Notes: generated by a model from the letters alone, not told the origin. A DNA stretch of 64,000 nucleotides from Priestia iocasae (GCF_016909075.1 NZ_JAFBFC010000001.1:930001-994000), one strand, 5' to 3'; counted from the first letter of the stretch, positions 51,637 through 61,315 are shown. Numbers and translations are program-made.

Positions 51637-52572
51637 ATGAATCATTTAATTATTGAGACTAATCATTTAACAAAAGAATTTAAAGGAATGAAAGTGGTAA
51701 ATGAAGTCAATCTATTAATTAAAAAAGGAGAGATTTATGGGTTCTTAGGACCGAATGGTGCGGGGAAAACAACGACGATTCGCATGCTGTTAGGCCTCAC
51801 AAAGCCAACGAGTGGCTCGATGAAATTGTTTAACCAACCAGCTGAAACGCATCATTTACAAGCGCGACGAAAAATAGGTTCGTTAGTTGAGAGCCCGTCT
51901 TATTACGGACATTTAACAGGACGAGAAAATTTAGAAGCACTTCGGAAGATACTACAAGTTCCAGCATCTAGAATTGATGAAGTGCTACAAATCGTGAAGC
52001 TCACAAAAGATGCCAATCGAGCTGTAAAGGATTATTCTCTCGGAATGAAGCAAAGACTCGGTATAGCTGCGTCTATGCTTGGTAATCCAGAGCTTCTCAT
52101 TTTAGATGAGCCGACAAACGGATTAGATCCAGCTGGGATTCAAGAAATTCGCACGCTTATTAAAGAAATGCCTGTGCAATATGGAATGACTGTATTAGTA
52201 TCAAGTCATTTGCTTAGTGAAATCGACCAAATGGCAACACAAGTAGGGATTATTACAAAAGGAAAGCTGATTTTTCAAGACTCCATTGATACATTACGTA
52301 ACAAGGCAACGAGTCATCTTTTATTAACGGTGAATGAGCTAGACAGAGCGAAGCGTTTGCTGTTGTCAAAGGGGATTGTCAGTGAAATACAGGGAGAACA
52401 ATTGAGCATCGACTATATGGCTAATAAACAATTAGCAAGTATCGTTTCCTTTCTTGTATCTGAGCAAGTAGACATGTACCGAATCGAGGAGCAGAAAACA
52501 TCGCTTGAAGATATCTTTTTAGAGTTAACAAAAGAGGAGGCGCCAAACGATGCTTCAAGTGCTGCAAGCTGA
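51637..52572 (+). CDS. ABC transporter ATP-binding protein (BcrA-like)
   Basis: The product has 311 residues: Walker A GPNGAGKTTT, Q-loop LVESPSYYGHLTG, signature YSLGMKQRLG, Walker B LLILDEPTNGLD, and H-loop VSSHLLSE. A C-terminal extension of about 90 residues is typical of drug-type exporters (BcrA, SunT-like NatA). ATG 51637 is used with GAGGTG upstream; GTG 51628 lies on it. It overlaps the first permease by 23 bases. With the two permeases it should form an exporter giving resistance to peptides such as bacitracin or lantibiotics, controlled by the neighbouring two-component system. Confidence 0.92.
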   Translation: MNHLIIETNHLTKEFKGMKVVNEVNLLIKKGEIYGFLGPNGAGKTTTIRMLLGLTKPTSGSMKLFNQPAETHHLQARRKIGSLVESPSYYGHLTGRENLEALRKILQVPASRIDEVLQIVKLTKDANRAVKDYSLGMKQRLGIAASMLGNPELLILDEPTNGLDPAGIQEIRTLIKEMPVQYGMTVLVSSHLLSEIDQMATQVGIITKGKLIFQDSIDTLRNKATSHLLLTVNELDRAKRLLLSKGIVSEIQGEQLSIDYMANKQLASIVSFLVSEQVDMYRIEEQKTSLEDIFLELTKEEAPNDASSAAS

Positions 52573-53251
52573 TTTATTAAAAGTAAAAAGAAAAGGCCTT
52601 TGGTTTTTAGTTGCGCTTGGTCCGATTGGAGTCATTGCTTTGCAAGTGGTGAATTATGGCGTTCGCTATGAGTATTTAATGAAGATATTCCCGAATGTAT
52701 GGGAAGGGCTTTTGAATCAAGTTAATTTATTCTTACCAACGGCTTTATTATTAGGTATTGCTATTTTAACGTCTATGGTCGCAACGATTGAGCATCAGCA
52801 AAGCTCATGGAAACAATTAATCAGCTTACCTATTCCTCGTTGGACTGTATTCGCTTCTAAATTTTTAATGGTTTCTATTATGTTAGCAGTCTCGTGTGCT
52901 CTTGCTTTTATTGGCACAATTGGTTTAGGAATAGGCCTCGACTTTGAAAACATTCCGTATGGTGATGTAGCAAAAAATAGTTTTTACCCACTATTGGCAG
53001 CATTACCTGTAGTGGCTCTTCAATTGTGGCTTGCAATTATGTGTAAAAACCAAAGCATTCCCTTGTCTGTTGGCATTTTCGCTTCCGTGTTTTCGATGTA
53101 TGCACATGACATCCCTAATTGGGTGTTTTGGCTTTGGCCCTATTTTGTTAGTATTCATAATCAAGTCGGCTATGTGTATACGGGGATAGCGTTAGGCTTT
53201 CTTATTTTAATGATGGGTATCGTTGACTTTAATCGAAGGGATGTGCATTGA
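52550..53251 (+). CDS. ABC-2 type permease, first subunit
   Basis: The product has 233 residues with six predicted membrane helices and the ABC-2/BcrB-type opening (LQVLQADLLKVKRKGLWFLVALGPIG). The conserved cytosolic loop EHQQSSWKQLISLPIPRW, which contacts the ATPase, is present. It starts inside the ATPase gene (23-base overlap), is followed one base after its stop by its homologue, and is therefore one half of a heterodimeric channel for export of a peptide antibiotic or similar compound. Confidence 0.88.
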   Translation: MLQVLQADLLKVKRKGLWFLVALGPIGVIALQVVNYGVRYEYLMKIFPNVWEGLLNQVNLFLPTALLLGIAILTSMVATIEHQQSSWKQLISLPIPRWTVFASKFLMVSIMLAVSCALAFIGTIGLGIGLDFENIPYGDVAKNSFYPLLAALPVVALQLWLAIMCKNQSIPLSVGIFASVFSMYAHDIPNWVFWLWPYFVSIHNQVGYVYTGIALGFLILMMGIVDFNRRDVH

Positions 53252-53252
53252 A

Positions 53253-53987
53253 GTGTTCTGGAGATTACTTCAAGTAGAGTGGTTTAAAATGAAGCGCTCT
53301 AAACTATGGCCTCTTATTTTACTTAGTCCATTGACCGCTTCAATTGTTGGGTATGGAGCTGTTTCAAGAGTAGATTTTGAATTGTTGAATGATTGGTATG
53401 AGCCTCTTGTATTTATGGTCAGTATTCACGCCATTTTATTTTTACCGCTAATATCAGGAGTATTAGTATCGTTAATCTGTCGCCACGAGCATCAAGCAGG
53501 AGGATGGAAGCAACTATTGTCTCTTCCTGTAAAGCGTTCAACCGTTTATTTAGCAAAAGGAGTACTTACTTTTTTTCTCATTGGGCTTATTCAACTTCTG
53601 TTTGTGATGGGTTGGCTCGTAGTAGGTGCTTCGCAAGGATATGCAGATCCGCTTCCCATTAAGTTGATGCTAACGGTTTTAATTGGAGGATGGATGGCGA
53701 TGATTCCGTTAATCTGTCTTCAATTATGGGCCTCTACATTATGGGCAAGCTTTGGAGCGCCGCTTGCGCTAAATGTGATCTTCACTGTGCCCAATATCAT
53801 GATTATTAACTCAGAGCGATTTAGCCCTCTTTATCCATGGGCGCAGCCATTTATGTTAATGATGCCTCAAGATCAAAGTGTAATTGGATTTAGTGCCTCT
53901 GCCAACGTGTTATTTCTTGTTATCGGAGGAAGTGCTGTCCTCTTTTTCATAGGAGGTCTTCTTACGTTTCAACGAAAACTTGTTTAA
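53253..53987 (+). CDS. ABC-2 type permease, second subunit
   Basis: The product has 244 residues, six predicted membrane helices, and the same layout as the preceding subunit: FWRLLQVEWFKMKRSKLWPLILLSP start and HEHQAGGWKQLLSLPVKR loop. The two permeases are recognisable homologues. Start: GTG 53253, one base after the previous stop, gives an N terminus like that of the first subunit; the TTG at 53223 and ATG at 53241 read earlier but have worse ribosome binding site spacing. It forms the heterodimeric channel with its neighbour. Confidence 0.85.
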   Translation: MFWRLLQVEWFKMKRSKLWPLILLSPLTASIVGYGAVSRVDFELLNDWYEPLVFMVSIHAILFLPLISGVLVSLICRHEHQAGGWKQLLSLPVKRSTVYLAKGVLTFFLIGLIQLLFVMGWLVVGASQGYADPLPIKLMLTVLIGGWMAMIPLICLQLWASTLWASFGAPLALNVIFTVPNIMIINSERFSPLYPWAQPFMLMMPQDQSVIGFSASANVLFLVIGGSAVLFFIGGLLTFQRKLV

Positions 53988-54034
53988 AAAGAGGGGTACC
54001 GCATGAAGCACATTATTGTGATACTCTCTTTTTT
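53988..54034 (+). terminator. Probable terminator of the ABC operon
   Basis: AAAGAG and GTA flank a branched stem with TAC...CTCTTT and a TTTTTT tail just after the second permease. Confidence 0.65.
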
Positions 54035-54099
54035 AACACATCCATTTTTCGAACTGCTACATAGTATTGATATAATAGTTAATAAGTAGAGGTGAGAAA

Positions 54100-55221
54100 A
54101 TGGAGAAAATTTTATATCTTATTTTAGGTGTCATTGTAGTAGGAATTATGCTAGTTGCTGGGCCAATGCTTTATGAAAGTCTGACAAAAAAATCGACGGG
54201 GAGCTCACCTGTCAACACAGTACAAAGCAATTCTACGAAAGAAGTCGCTACATTTGCTGGGGGCTGCTTTTGGTGTATGGAGCCACCGTTTGAAAAACAC
54301 AACGGTGTTTTGGATGTCACCTCGGGTTATACAGGTGGAAAAGAGGAGAATCCGGCTTATAATGATGTTGCGTCAGGCTCGACAGGACACGTGGAAGCTG
54401 TTCAAGTCGTGTATGACCCAACGCAAATTTCATATGAAGAGCTGTTAGCCATCTTTTGGCGCCAAATTGATCCAACAGATGAAAAAGGACAATTCGTGGA
54501 TCGCGGCTTTCAGTACACAACGGCTATCTTTTATCATAGTGAGGAACAACGTCTAGTGGCAGAGCAATCAAAAACAGAGCTGATAGACTCAGGACGCTTT
54601 GAGAAAGAAATTGTTACGCCTATTAAAGAAGCGATGACATTTTACAAAGCAGAGGAGTATCATCAAGATTATTATAAAAAGAATGCTGCTCGCTACAAGT
54701 ATTACAGAAATAACTCAGGTCGAGATCAATTTTTAGATAAGGTTTGGGGAAAAGACCGTGAAGTGAAGGTTGGGAAGCATGCTCCATATCCTACATTCAC
54801 AAAGAAAGAGCTAAAAGAAAAGCTTACATCAATGCAATATAAAGTGACCCAAGAAGATGGAACCGAACAAGCATTTAACAATGAGTATTGGGATTTAAAA
54901 GATGACGGAATTTATGTGGATATCGTATCCGGTGAGCCGCTTTTTAGCTCAAAAGATAAATACGATAGTGGAACAGGATGGCCGAGCTTTACAAAGCCAC
55001 TTGTAAAAGAGAACATTGTTGAAAAAGAAGACAAAAGTTTATTTATGACAAGAACGGAAGTAAGAAGTAAATATGCCGACTCACATTTAGGGCATGTATT
55101 TGATGACGGTCCTGAACCAACAGGGTTACGTTACTGCATGAACTCTGCAGCGATGCGATTTGTACCAAAAGGAAACTTAGAAAAAGAAGGATATGAAGAA
55201 TTTCTTTCATTGTTTGAGTAA
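54100..55221 (+). CDS. msrAB: Membrane-anchored fused methionine sulfoxide reductase MsrAB
   Basis: The product has 373 residues. One N-terminal membrane helix (residues 4-26) and a Ser/Thr linker lead into MsrA (about 48-205; nucleophile Cys56 in GGCFWC, with resolving Cys59) and then MsrB (about 230-373; nucleophile Cys346 in [10 protein letters not shown], and the SGTGWPSF and [11 protein letters not shown] signatures). MsrA repairs the S and MsrB the R form of oxidised methionine. The anchor puts the repair enzyme outside the membrane, as in Neisseria and streptococcal MsrAB. The MsrB zinc-binding CxxC pairs are absent. Confidence 0.95.
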   Translation: MEKILYLILGVIVVGIMLVAGPMLYESLTKKSTGSSPVNTVQSNSTKEVATFAGGCFWCMEPPFEKHNGVLDVTSGYTGGKEENPAYNDVASGSTGHVEAVQVVYDPTQISYEELLAIFWRQIDPTDEKGQFVDRGFQYTTAIFYHSEEQRLVAEQSKTELIDSGRFEKEIVTPIKEAMTFYKAEEYHQDYYKKNAARYKYYRNNSGRDQFLDKVWGKDREVKVGKHAPYPTFTKKELKEKLTSMQYKVTQEDGTEQAFNNEYWDLKDDGIYVDIVSGEPLFSSKDKYDSGTGWPSFTKPLVKENIVEKEDKSLFMTRTEVRSKYADSHLGHVFDDGPEPTGLRYCMNSAAMRFVPKGNLEKEGYEEFLSLFE

Positions 55222-55336
55222 AAGTGCCCGAGGTTAATTGTAAGTCGTTCTGTTTTAAAGTAGAAAATGAAATAAATATCAAATTCGCATACTAACTCAA
55301 AATGAATGTGATTTGAAAACGATAACTATTTTAGCG

Positions 55337-55370
55337 CAAAAACGCTTGGCATCATGCTAAGCGTTTTTTT
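55337..55370 (+). terminator. Terminator of msrAB
   Basis: AAAACGCTTGGCAT pairs with ATGCTAAGCGTTTT with a short loop, followed by TTT. Confidence 0.9.
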
Positions 55371-55494
55371 ACGCTTAAGATCATGCTGTAATCTTTAACG
55401 GAAAAGAAAGGATAAAATTGTAAAGATAGTATATACTAGGTTAGTAGATTGAATATTTAGACAGTTTGGTATTTAAGGCAATGGGGGGAACGAT

Positions 55495-56886
55495 ATGCTT
55501 AGTCAATCATTAATTGAAGATGTATTACATGAAGCGCTCTCAACAGGGGGAGATTTTTCCGAAGTATTCGTGGAGGATCGATTTAATCATTTATTAACCC
55601 TTCAAGGGGGAAAGCTTGAATCTAGTGTGTCAGGAAGAGACTTTGGAGTAGGTATTCGCGTGTTTAAAGGGGAACAAAGTGTTTACGCTTACACGAATGA
55701 TTCCTCAAAAGAAGGCTTGTTAAAAGCTGCTCACAACGCCGCGCAAGGGATAAAAGGAAAAAGTCAGCAAACCATTTTACCTTTAGTAAAAGAAACTGCG
55801 CCACCCATGCATCCATATATGCTTTTACCTCGAGAAGTGGAAAAAAGAAGAAAGATTGATGTGATGAAAAAAGCATCAAATATAGCAACAAACTATCATT
55901 CTACGATTGAACAAGTGAAGATACGACTAATGGACCAAGAGCAACATGTGTTAATTGCCAATTCTGAAGGAACCTATGTTGAAGACAAGCGTGTATATAA
56001 TCGCCTTGCTATTCTTGCGGTGGCAGCTCGAAACAATCAAATGGAACAAGGCTTTTACGGTCCTGGAGCGCTTCAAGGATTTGAATTTATTGAAGGATTA
56101 GATTTAGAGCATTATGCAGGTGAGGCAGCTCGAATTGCAGTCACCATGTTAGACGCTGAACCATGCCCAAGCGGAAAGTTTCCGGTTATCATTGATAACG
56201 AATTTGGCGGTGTTATTTTCCATGAAGCGTGTGGCCATGGATTAGAAGCAACGGCCGTCGCCAAAAATCAATCGGTATTTGCAAATCGCATTGGTGAAAA
56301 AGTGGCGTCTGACCTCGTTACTTATATTGATGATGGAACGATTCAAAATGAGTGGGGCTCCATTAATATTGATGATGAAGGAGAAAAAGTACGTAAAAAT
56401 GTGTTAATTGAAAATGGTATTTTAAAAGGATATTTAATTGATAAATTAGGAGCGAGGCGAATGGGGATGAATTCAACAGGCTCTGGACGTCGTGAGTCGT
56501 ATCGCTTTGCTCCAACGTCACGCATGACCAATACATTTATCGCTCCAGGTACATCCACACCTGAAGATATTATTGCGAATACAGAAAATGGTATTTATGC
56601 GAAGTACATGGGCGGTGGGCAAGTAGATCCAGCGAGTGGTGATTATAACTTTGCAGTCATGGAAGCGTATAGAGTAGAGAATGGAAAACTTACTACACCA
56701 CTTCGAGGGGCGACACTCATTGGCAATGGTGCAAAGACGTTACAGCTTGTAGACATGGTTGGAAATAATTTAGCGCATGGAGCAGGTATGTGTGGGTCTG
56801 CTAGTGGAAGTATTCCTGTTAATGTTGGACAACCGATGCTTCGTGTAAGTGAAATGACGGTTGGTGGACAAAAGGGGGACGAGTAA
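55495..56886 (+). CDS. tldD: TldD metalloprotease subunit
   Basis: This 463-residue TldD/PmbA-family protein carries the zinc motif H243-E244-x-x-x-H248 (FHEACGHGLE) that marks the catalytic subunit. The conserved GGGxVDxxSGDYxF-like segment (GGGQVDPASGDYNF) is near residue 380. TldD with TldE forms a heterodimeric protease that degrades unfolded peptides and, in other bacteria, matures microcins or CcdA. It has GGGGG before the ATG and is followed one base after its stop by its partner. Cytosolic. Confidence 0.94.
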   Translation: MLSQSLIEDVLHEALSTGGDFSEVFVEDRFNHLLTLQGGKLESSVSGRDFGVGIRVFKGEQSVYAYTNDSSKEGLLKAAHNAAQGIKGKSQQTILPLVKETAPPMHPYMLLPREVEKRRKIDVMKKASNIATNYHSTIEQVKIRLMDQEQHVLIANSEGTYVEDKRVYNRLAILAVAARNNQMEQGFYGPGALQGFEFIEGLDLEHYAGEAARIAVTMLDAEPCPSGKFPVIIDNEFGGVIFHEACGHGLEATAVAKNQSVFANRIGEKVASDLVTYIDDGTIQNEWGSINIDDEGEKVRKNVLIENGILKGYLIDKLGARRMGMNSTGSGRRESYRFAPTSRMTNTFIAPGTSTPEDIIANTENGIYAKYMGGGQVDPASGDYNFAVMEAYRVENGKLTTPLRGATLIGNGAKTLQLVDMVGNNLAHGAGMCGSASGSIPVNVGQPMLRVSEMTVGGQKGDE

Positions 56887-56887
56887 G

Positions 56888-58243
56888 ATGGAGTTAATGT
56901 CATTTCAGCAGCAGCTCTTTATGTATGGAACGAAACAAGGATTCGAAGAGATGGAATTATCATTTGAAAGTACAGACAAATTTTCTTGTCAAATTCATAA
57001 AGGAGAGCTCGACCAATATGACACGTCATTTGAGTCAGGTGTTTCCTTCCGTGGGCTCTTTAACGGAAAGATGGGCTATGCTTATACAGAGAAGCTAGAT
57101 AATGAATCCATCTTGTTTTTAGTAGAAAACGCAAAAGAAAATGCCCTAATCATTGAAGACGAAGATGAAGAGCTTATTTTTGAGGGAAGTCCATTGTATG
57201 AAAAGCATTCATTTTACTCAAATGAGCTAGCAAACGTTACAATTGAAGAGAAAATTGCTTTTCTATCAAAAGTAGAAGCGCTTATTAGAGAATGTGATCC
57301 GCGAGTTATTGGCACTAATTACTGCATGCTTGAAACAGGTGAACAAAAACGAGCACTTTTAAATAGTAAAGGATTATCACTTTCTGAACATCATAACTAT
57401 TTAATGATTTATATTGCGGTGATGGTGAAAGATGGAGAAGAGGTCAAAACTGGTCAATACACAAAATTGACGAGAGATTTCTCAACCTTGAAGGAAGAAG
57501 ATATTGCACGTGAAGCAGTAAATGAAGCGCTCTCTTTTATTGGTGGTAAATCAATTAAAAGCAAAGGTTATCCCGTTGTGTTACGTCATGATGCCGCTGC
57601 TAGCTTACTTCATGTTTACTCTGCTGTCTTTTCATCGGAAAATGCACAAAAAGGGCTATCGCGCTTGAAAGGAAAAGAAGGAGAAAAAATAGGAGTCACA
57701 GCATTACAGGTTGTTGATCATCCATTATTAGAAGAAGGATTTGCGAGTCGAACGTTCGACAGTGAGGGTGTAGCATCAACGAAAAGATCTATCATTGAAG
57801 GCGGTACGCTTAAAACGCTTCTTTATAATACAAAAACAGCTAAAAAAGAAGGAAAGCAATCAACAGGACACGCATATAAATCTTCCTATAAAGGTACAGT
57901 GACTGTTGCACCGTCCAACTTATACATTGAAGCAACAAACACGTCATATGAACAGATTATTGAATCGGTGAGTGAAGGTGTACTCATTACACATCTATCT
58001 GGTTTACATTCAGGGACAAACCCAATTTCAGGTGACTTTTCCGTTGCCGCGAAAGGGTACTATATTAAGAATGGAAAAGTTGAGACACCTGTTACTCAAA
58101 TGACGATAGCAGGAAACTTTTATGAGCTGCTAAACTCTATCGATTCAATTGGATCGGATCTTGATTTCGCGAAGGGCTATGGTGGAGGCTACGTGGGCTC
58201 CCCGACATTAAAAATCAATCGTTTATCTGTAACAGCTGAATGA
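56888..58243 (+). CDS. tldE: TldE (PmbA) metalloprotease subunit
   Basis: The product has 451 residues and belongs to the same family as TldD but without the HExxxH motif. It has the family segments YKGTVTVAPSNLYIEA, HLSGLHSGTNPISGDFSVAAKGYYI and a C-terminal GYGGGYVGSPTL. It closes the TldD substrate chamber and is catalytically inactive. ATG 56888 has GGGGG nine bases upstream; the longer reading from GTG 56861 is not needed. Operon partner of tldD. Confidence 0.92.
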   Translation: MELMSFQQQLFMYGTKQGFEEMELSFESTDKFSCQIHKGELDQYDTSFESGVSFRGLFNGKMGYAYTEKLDNESILFLVENAKENALIIEDEDEELIFEGSPLYEKHSFYSNELANVTIEEKIAFLSKVEALIRECDPRVIGTNYCMLETGEQKRALLNSKGLSLSEHHNYLMIYIAVMVKDGEEVKTGQYTKLTRDFSTLKEEDIAREAVNEALSFIGGKSIKSKGYPVVLRHDAAASLLHVYSAVFSSENAQKGLSRLKGKEGEKIGVTALQVVDHPLLEEGFASRTFDSEGVASTKRSIIEGGTLKTLLYNTKTAKKEGKQSTGHAYKSSYKGTVTVAPSNLYIEATNTSYEQIIESVSEGVLITHLSGLHSGTNPISGDFSVAAKGYYIKNGKVETPVTQMTIAGNFYELLNSIDSIGSDLDFAKGYGGGYVGSPTLKINRLSVTAE

Positions 58244-58355
58244 AAAGAGGACTGAGTCAACATGAACAAAAACAGTGAACATGACTCAGTCCACTACATC
58301 CCTTGCCTCTAAAATCCATTATAATCAATGGATAGAAGGGCAAGGGATGTTGCGT
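58244..58355 (+). repeat. Dispersed intergenic repeat, copy C
   Basis: It starts immediately after the tldE stop and resembles the left two thirds of copy B in the same order: hairpin 1 GGACTGAGTC...GACTCAGTCC, then CATCCCTTGCC ... GGCAAGGGATG with ATCCATT/AATGGAT inside. The distal end found in copies A and B is not recognisable. It may also terminate tldDE transcription. Confidence 0.75.
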
Positions 58356-58728
58356 TTAGGAGGTCAGTTTTTAATTGTAGTGACGTTTGGGACATTCTCT
58401 ATTTCATCAACATGTTTTAAAACAACTTCATTTTTAAACTAAACGAAATGAATAATCTAGAAATTTTTGTAAGTGGTGGCGCTTATGGCCCGAGACGAAA
58501 GGGGTAAAGGTGTGCTATAGTGAATACTACGTATGTGAAAAATGCTTCTGTTTTCTTTGGGAAATTAGGCTTTTTTCTAAAAGTTGTTGCTTTTAGAAAG
58601 TGTGTTGAAACATAGTTGTTAAAGGTTGTGTGGAGCAAGAAGCTACCACTTGTCATAACTTATTTAATCGCAATAACATTTACGAAAGTAGCTAAAAATG
58701 AATAAAGAAAGGATTGACAATAGAGGCT
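58356..58728 (+). other. Gap before the ECF sigma gene
   Basis: There is no supported gene. A 10-bp hairpin, TTTCTAAAAG with CTTTTAGAAA, lies at about 58572-58597. A 29-codon open frame from ATG 58699 overlaps the sigma start in another frame and is not called. Confidence 0.4.
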
Positions 58729-59274
58729 ATGGAACACTTTGTTCCTTTGGAGAAGCCAAAGGTTTCTTCACCAAAAAAGATAATTAAAAAGCTATATATT
58801 CAATATAAACAGTATGTAAGAACCGTCGCTTTTTCGTACTTTAGAAATTATGACCTTGTTGATGACATTGTTCAAGAGGTCTTTTTAAAAGCGTATATGC
58901 ATGTCAATCAATTTAAAAGGAAATCGACTTATAAAACATGGCTCTATCGAATTACAATTAATGTATGTAAAGACTATGAGATGAAACAACGTACGCGCGA
59001 TAAATATAAGCCAATGTTGACAGAGAGCAAGGAAGAATTTTTGGATCTTTCTGCTGAAGAGTATGTATTCAAAAAAGTAGAAAAACAAGATGTAAAACAG
59101 GCTCTGTTATCGTTGTCAACCATGCATCGTCAAGTCGTTGAGTTATACTATTTTAAAGGTTTTTCAATTCAAGAAATGAGTCAAAAACTAGGGTTAAACC
59201 CATCTACGATTAAAAGTCGTTTGCGAAGAGCAAAAAAAGGATTTAAAGAAACGTATGAGAGTATGATAAAATAG
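58729..59274 (+). CDS. RNA polymerase sigma factor, ECF type (orphan)
   Basis: This 181-residue two-domain sigma factor has sigma2 (VRTVAFSYFRNYDLVDDIVQEVFLKAY; -10 recognition with the W-L-Y-R-I segment) and sigma4 (ALLSLSTMHRQVVELYYFKGFSIQEMSQKLGLNPSTIKSRL helix-turn-helix). It lacks sigma1 and sigma3, as ECF factors do. No anti-sigma gene follows; prfC begins 35 bases later. The start is uncertain: ATG 58729 has only GAGG two bases away, and TTG 58714 sits on AAAGGA. The signal it answers is unknown. Confidence 0.85.
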   Translation: MEHFVPLEKPKVSSPKKIIKKLYIQYKQYVRTVAFSYFRNYDLVDDIVQEVFLKAYMHVNQFKRKSTYKTWLYRITINVCKDYEMKQRTRDKYKPMLTESKEEFLDLSAEEYVFKKVEKQDVKQALLSLSTMHRQVVELYYFKGFSIQEMSQKLGLNPSTIKSRLRRAKKGFKETYESMIK

Positions 59275-59309
59275 AGTGTCAATTGAGTAGAAATGAGGAT
59301 CCATAAAAC

Positions 59310-60884
59310 ATGAGTAAACAAATTCAACAAGAGGTCGTAGATTCACGTCGTACATTTGCGATCATTTCTCACCCCGATGCGGGTAAAACGACGTTAACCG
59401 AAAAGCTTTTACTACTAGGAGGTATGATTCGCTCTGCTGGAACGGTAAAAGGGAAAAAGTCAGGCAAATATGCAACGTCTGACTGGATGGAAATTGAAAA
59501 GCAACGTGGAATTTCTGTTACATCAAGTGTAATGCAGTTTTCTTACCGAGATCACCATATTAATATTCTAGATACACCGGGACATGAAGACTTCAGTGAA
59601 GACACATATCGTACATTAACAGCGGTTGATAGTGCAGTCATGGTTATTGACGGAACAAAGGGAATTGAAGCCCAAACGTTAAAGCTATTTAAAGTGTGTC
59701 GTATGAGAGGAATTCCAATTTTAACGTTCATTAATAAGTTAGACCGTGAAGGAAAAGATCCACTTGAATTGTTAGAGGAAATTGAAGAGGTGCTTGGCAT
59801 CGAATCGTATCCTGTTACATGGCCAATTGGAATGGGGAAACGATTCCAAGGGACGTATGATCGCTTTCAAAAAAAGGTTGAAGTGTATCAAGGAAATAAA
59901 GAATCCTATTATGTTGATTTTGATGGTGAGAATATTACCAGTGATGTCACAGAACACGTAAATGAACTTTATTTACCAGGGTTAGTTGATGAATTAGCTT
60001 TATTAGAGGAAGCGGGAAATGAATTTTCGGTTGAAAAAGTAAAACAAGGGCTATTAACACCTGTTTTCTTCGGTAGTGCCATTGCAAACTTTGGAGTTCA
60101 ATCGTTCTTTGATGCGTTTTTACAATTAACGTCACCGCCGCAATCACGAGAATCATCCGTTGGAACAATCAAACCAACTGATGGATCGTTCTCTGGCTTT
60201 GTGTTTAAAATTCAAGCAAATATGAACCCAGCTCACCGTGACCGTATTGCATTTATACGTGTATGCTCAGGGAAATTTGAGCGTGGGATGAATGTCACGC
60301 TTTCACGTACAGGTCGAAAGATGAAGCTAGGGCAATCTCATCAGTTTTTAGCAGCCAGTCGTGAAACGGTTGATGAAGCGTATCCTGGAGATATTATTGG
60401 ATTATACGACTCAGGCAACTATCAAATTGGAGATACGATTGTCGGAGATGGTACTTCAGCCTTTAACTTTGATGCATTACCGAAGTTCCCACCTGAATTA
60501 TTCGTAAAAGTACGAGCGAAAAATGCGATGAAACATAAGCATTTTGAAAAAGGTATTACGCAGCTTGTACAAGAAGGAGCGGTACAGCTTTATCGTACGC
60601 CTTATTTCGGAGATAACATTTTAGGGGCAGTCGGTGAACTTCAGTTCCAAGTGTTCGAATATCGCATGAAAGCCGAATATGGTGTAGATATTGAGTTTGT
60701 ACGTATGAAGCACGATATTGCAAGATGGGTAGACCGAAAGCAAATTAAAGATAACATGACTGATTCGCGCGTTATGCTTGTAGAAGATCGCGATGAACAT
60801 GCCGTGTTATTATTCGAAAATGATTTCGTTTTACGCTTATTCCAAGATAAGTACCCAGATGTGACACTAAGCACACCATTGTAA
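59310..60884 (+). CDS. prfC: Peptide chain release factor 3
   Basis: This 524-residue translational GTPase has a G domain with [14 protein letters not shown] (P-loop), RGISVTSSV (switch I), DTPGHEDF (switch II), and [12 protein letters not shown] (NKxD); the domain 2 and 3 sequences ([23 protein letters not shown] and [22 protein letters not shown]) match RF3 rather than EF-G. RF3 removes RF1/RF2 from the ribosome after termination. B. subtilis lacks prfC, but other Bacilli have it. It starts 35 bases after the ECF sigma gene with no terminator between, so it may be co-transcribed. Confidence 0.94.
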   Translation: MSKQIQQEVVDSRRTFAIISHPDAGKTTLTEKLLLLGGMIRSAGTVKGKKSGKYATSDWMEIEKQRGISVTSSVMQFSYRDHHINILDTPGHEDFSEDTYRTLTAVDSAVMVIDGTKGIEAQTLKLFKVCRMRGIPILTFINKLDREGKDPLELLEEIEEVLGIESYPVTWPIGMGKRFQGTYDRFQKKVEVYQGNKESYYVDFDGENITSDVTEHVNELYLPGLVDELALLEEAGNEFSVEKVKQGLLTPVFFGSAIANFGVQSFFDAFLQLTSPPQSRESSVGTIKPTDGSFSGFVFKIQANMNPAHRDRIAFIRVCSGKFERGMNVTLSRTGRKMKLGQSHQFLAASRETVDEAYPGDIIGLYDSGNYQIGDTIVGDGTSAFNFDALPKFPPELFVKVRAKNAMKHKHFEKGITQLVQEGAVQLYRTPYFGDNILGAVGELQFQVFEYRMKAEYGVDIEFVRMKHDIARWVDRKQIKDNMTDSRVMLVEDRDEHAVLLFENDFVLRLFQDKYPDVTLSTPL

Positions 60885-60924
60885 TGGAAAGAATCATTTA
60901 GCTATAGAACGATAGAAACAATTG

Positions 60925-60967
60925 ACACGCTGTCAGTAGAGAAGTCTACATACAGCGTGTTTTTTGT
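60925..60967 (+). terminator. Terminator of prfC
   Basis: ACACGCTGT pairs with ACAGCGTGT, with an inner GTAGA/TCTAC stem, followed by TTTTTT. Confidence 0.9.
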
Positions 60968-61125
60968 CTTTTAGGTGGATTCGTCCCTTACCTCAAGGAA
61001 CGTAGTCGGTAGGTAGGAGATGAGTCCGTCTTTTTTAAAATCAGAATAAAGGTCTTTTGTTTTCAAAGCATTGTATCGACACACTAAGCATATAGTAAAT
61101 AAAAGGGGAAGAGAAGGGGAACGGG

Positions 61126-61272
61126 ATGGAGAAAGAGCGAAGAAGGTTGAAAAGTAAAGAAGTAGATTTGAAAGAATTTGTAAGAAGGCGCGTGTATCGC
61201 TTTTTAGCAACGCTTGGCTTAGCAACGGCTGTAGGAATTATTTTATACCTATTCTTGTATATGTTTGGTTGA
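61126..61272 (+). CDS. Small membrane protein (48 residues)
   Basis: This short gene has AAGGGG six bases before ATG 61126. The product begins MEKERRRLKSKEVDLKEFVRR, a basic cytosolic head, and ends with a single hydrophobic helix (FLATLGLATAVGIILYLFLY). A terminator starts four bases after the stop. The ribosome binding site, topology and terminator support a real gene. I do not recognise a family. Confidence 0.7.
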   Translation: MEKERRRLKSKEVDLKEFVRRRVYRFLATLGLATAVGIILYLFLYMFG

Positions 61273-61275
61273 TAA

Positions 61276-61315
61276 GACAAAAAGGAGGCTAGCTATTAGT
61301 CTCTTTTTTTGTTTT
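61276..61315 (+). terminator. Terminator of the small membrane protein gene
   Basis: GGAGGCTA and TAGTCTC form the stem around GCTAT, with A-tract before and TTTTTTT after. Confidence 0.75.

Noticed and set aside
58699-58788. 29-codon frame at ATG 58699 overlapping the sigma gene
   Set aside because: Weak start signals and no recognisable product; considered a chance frame.
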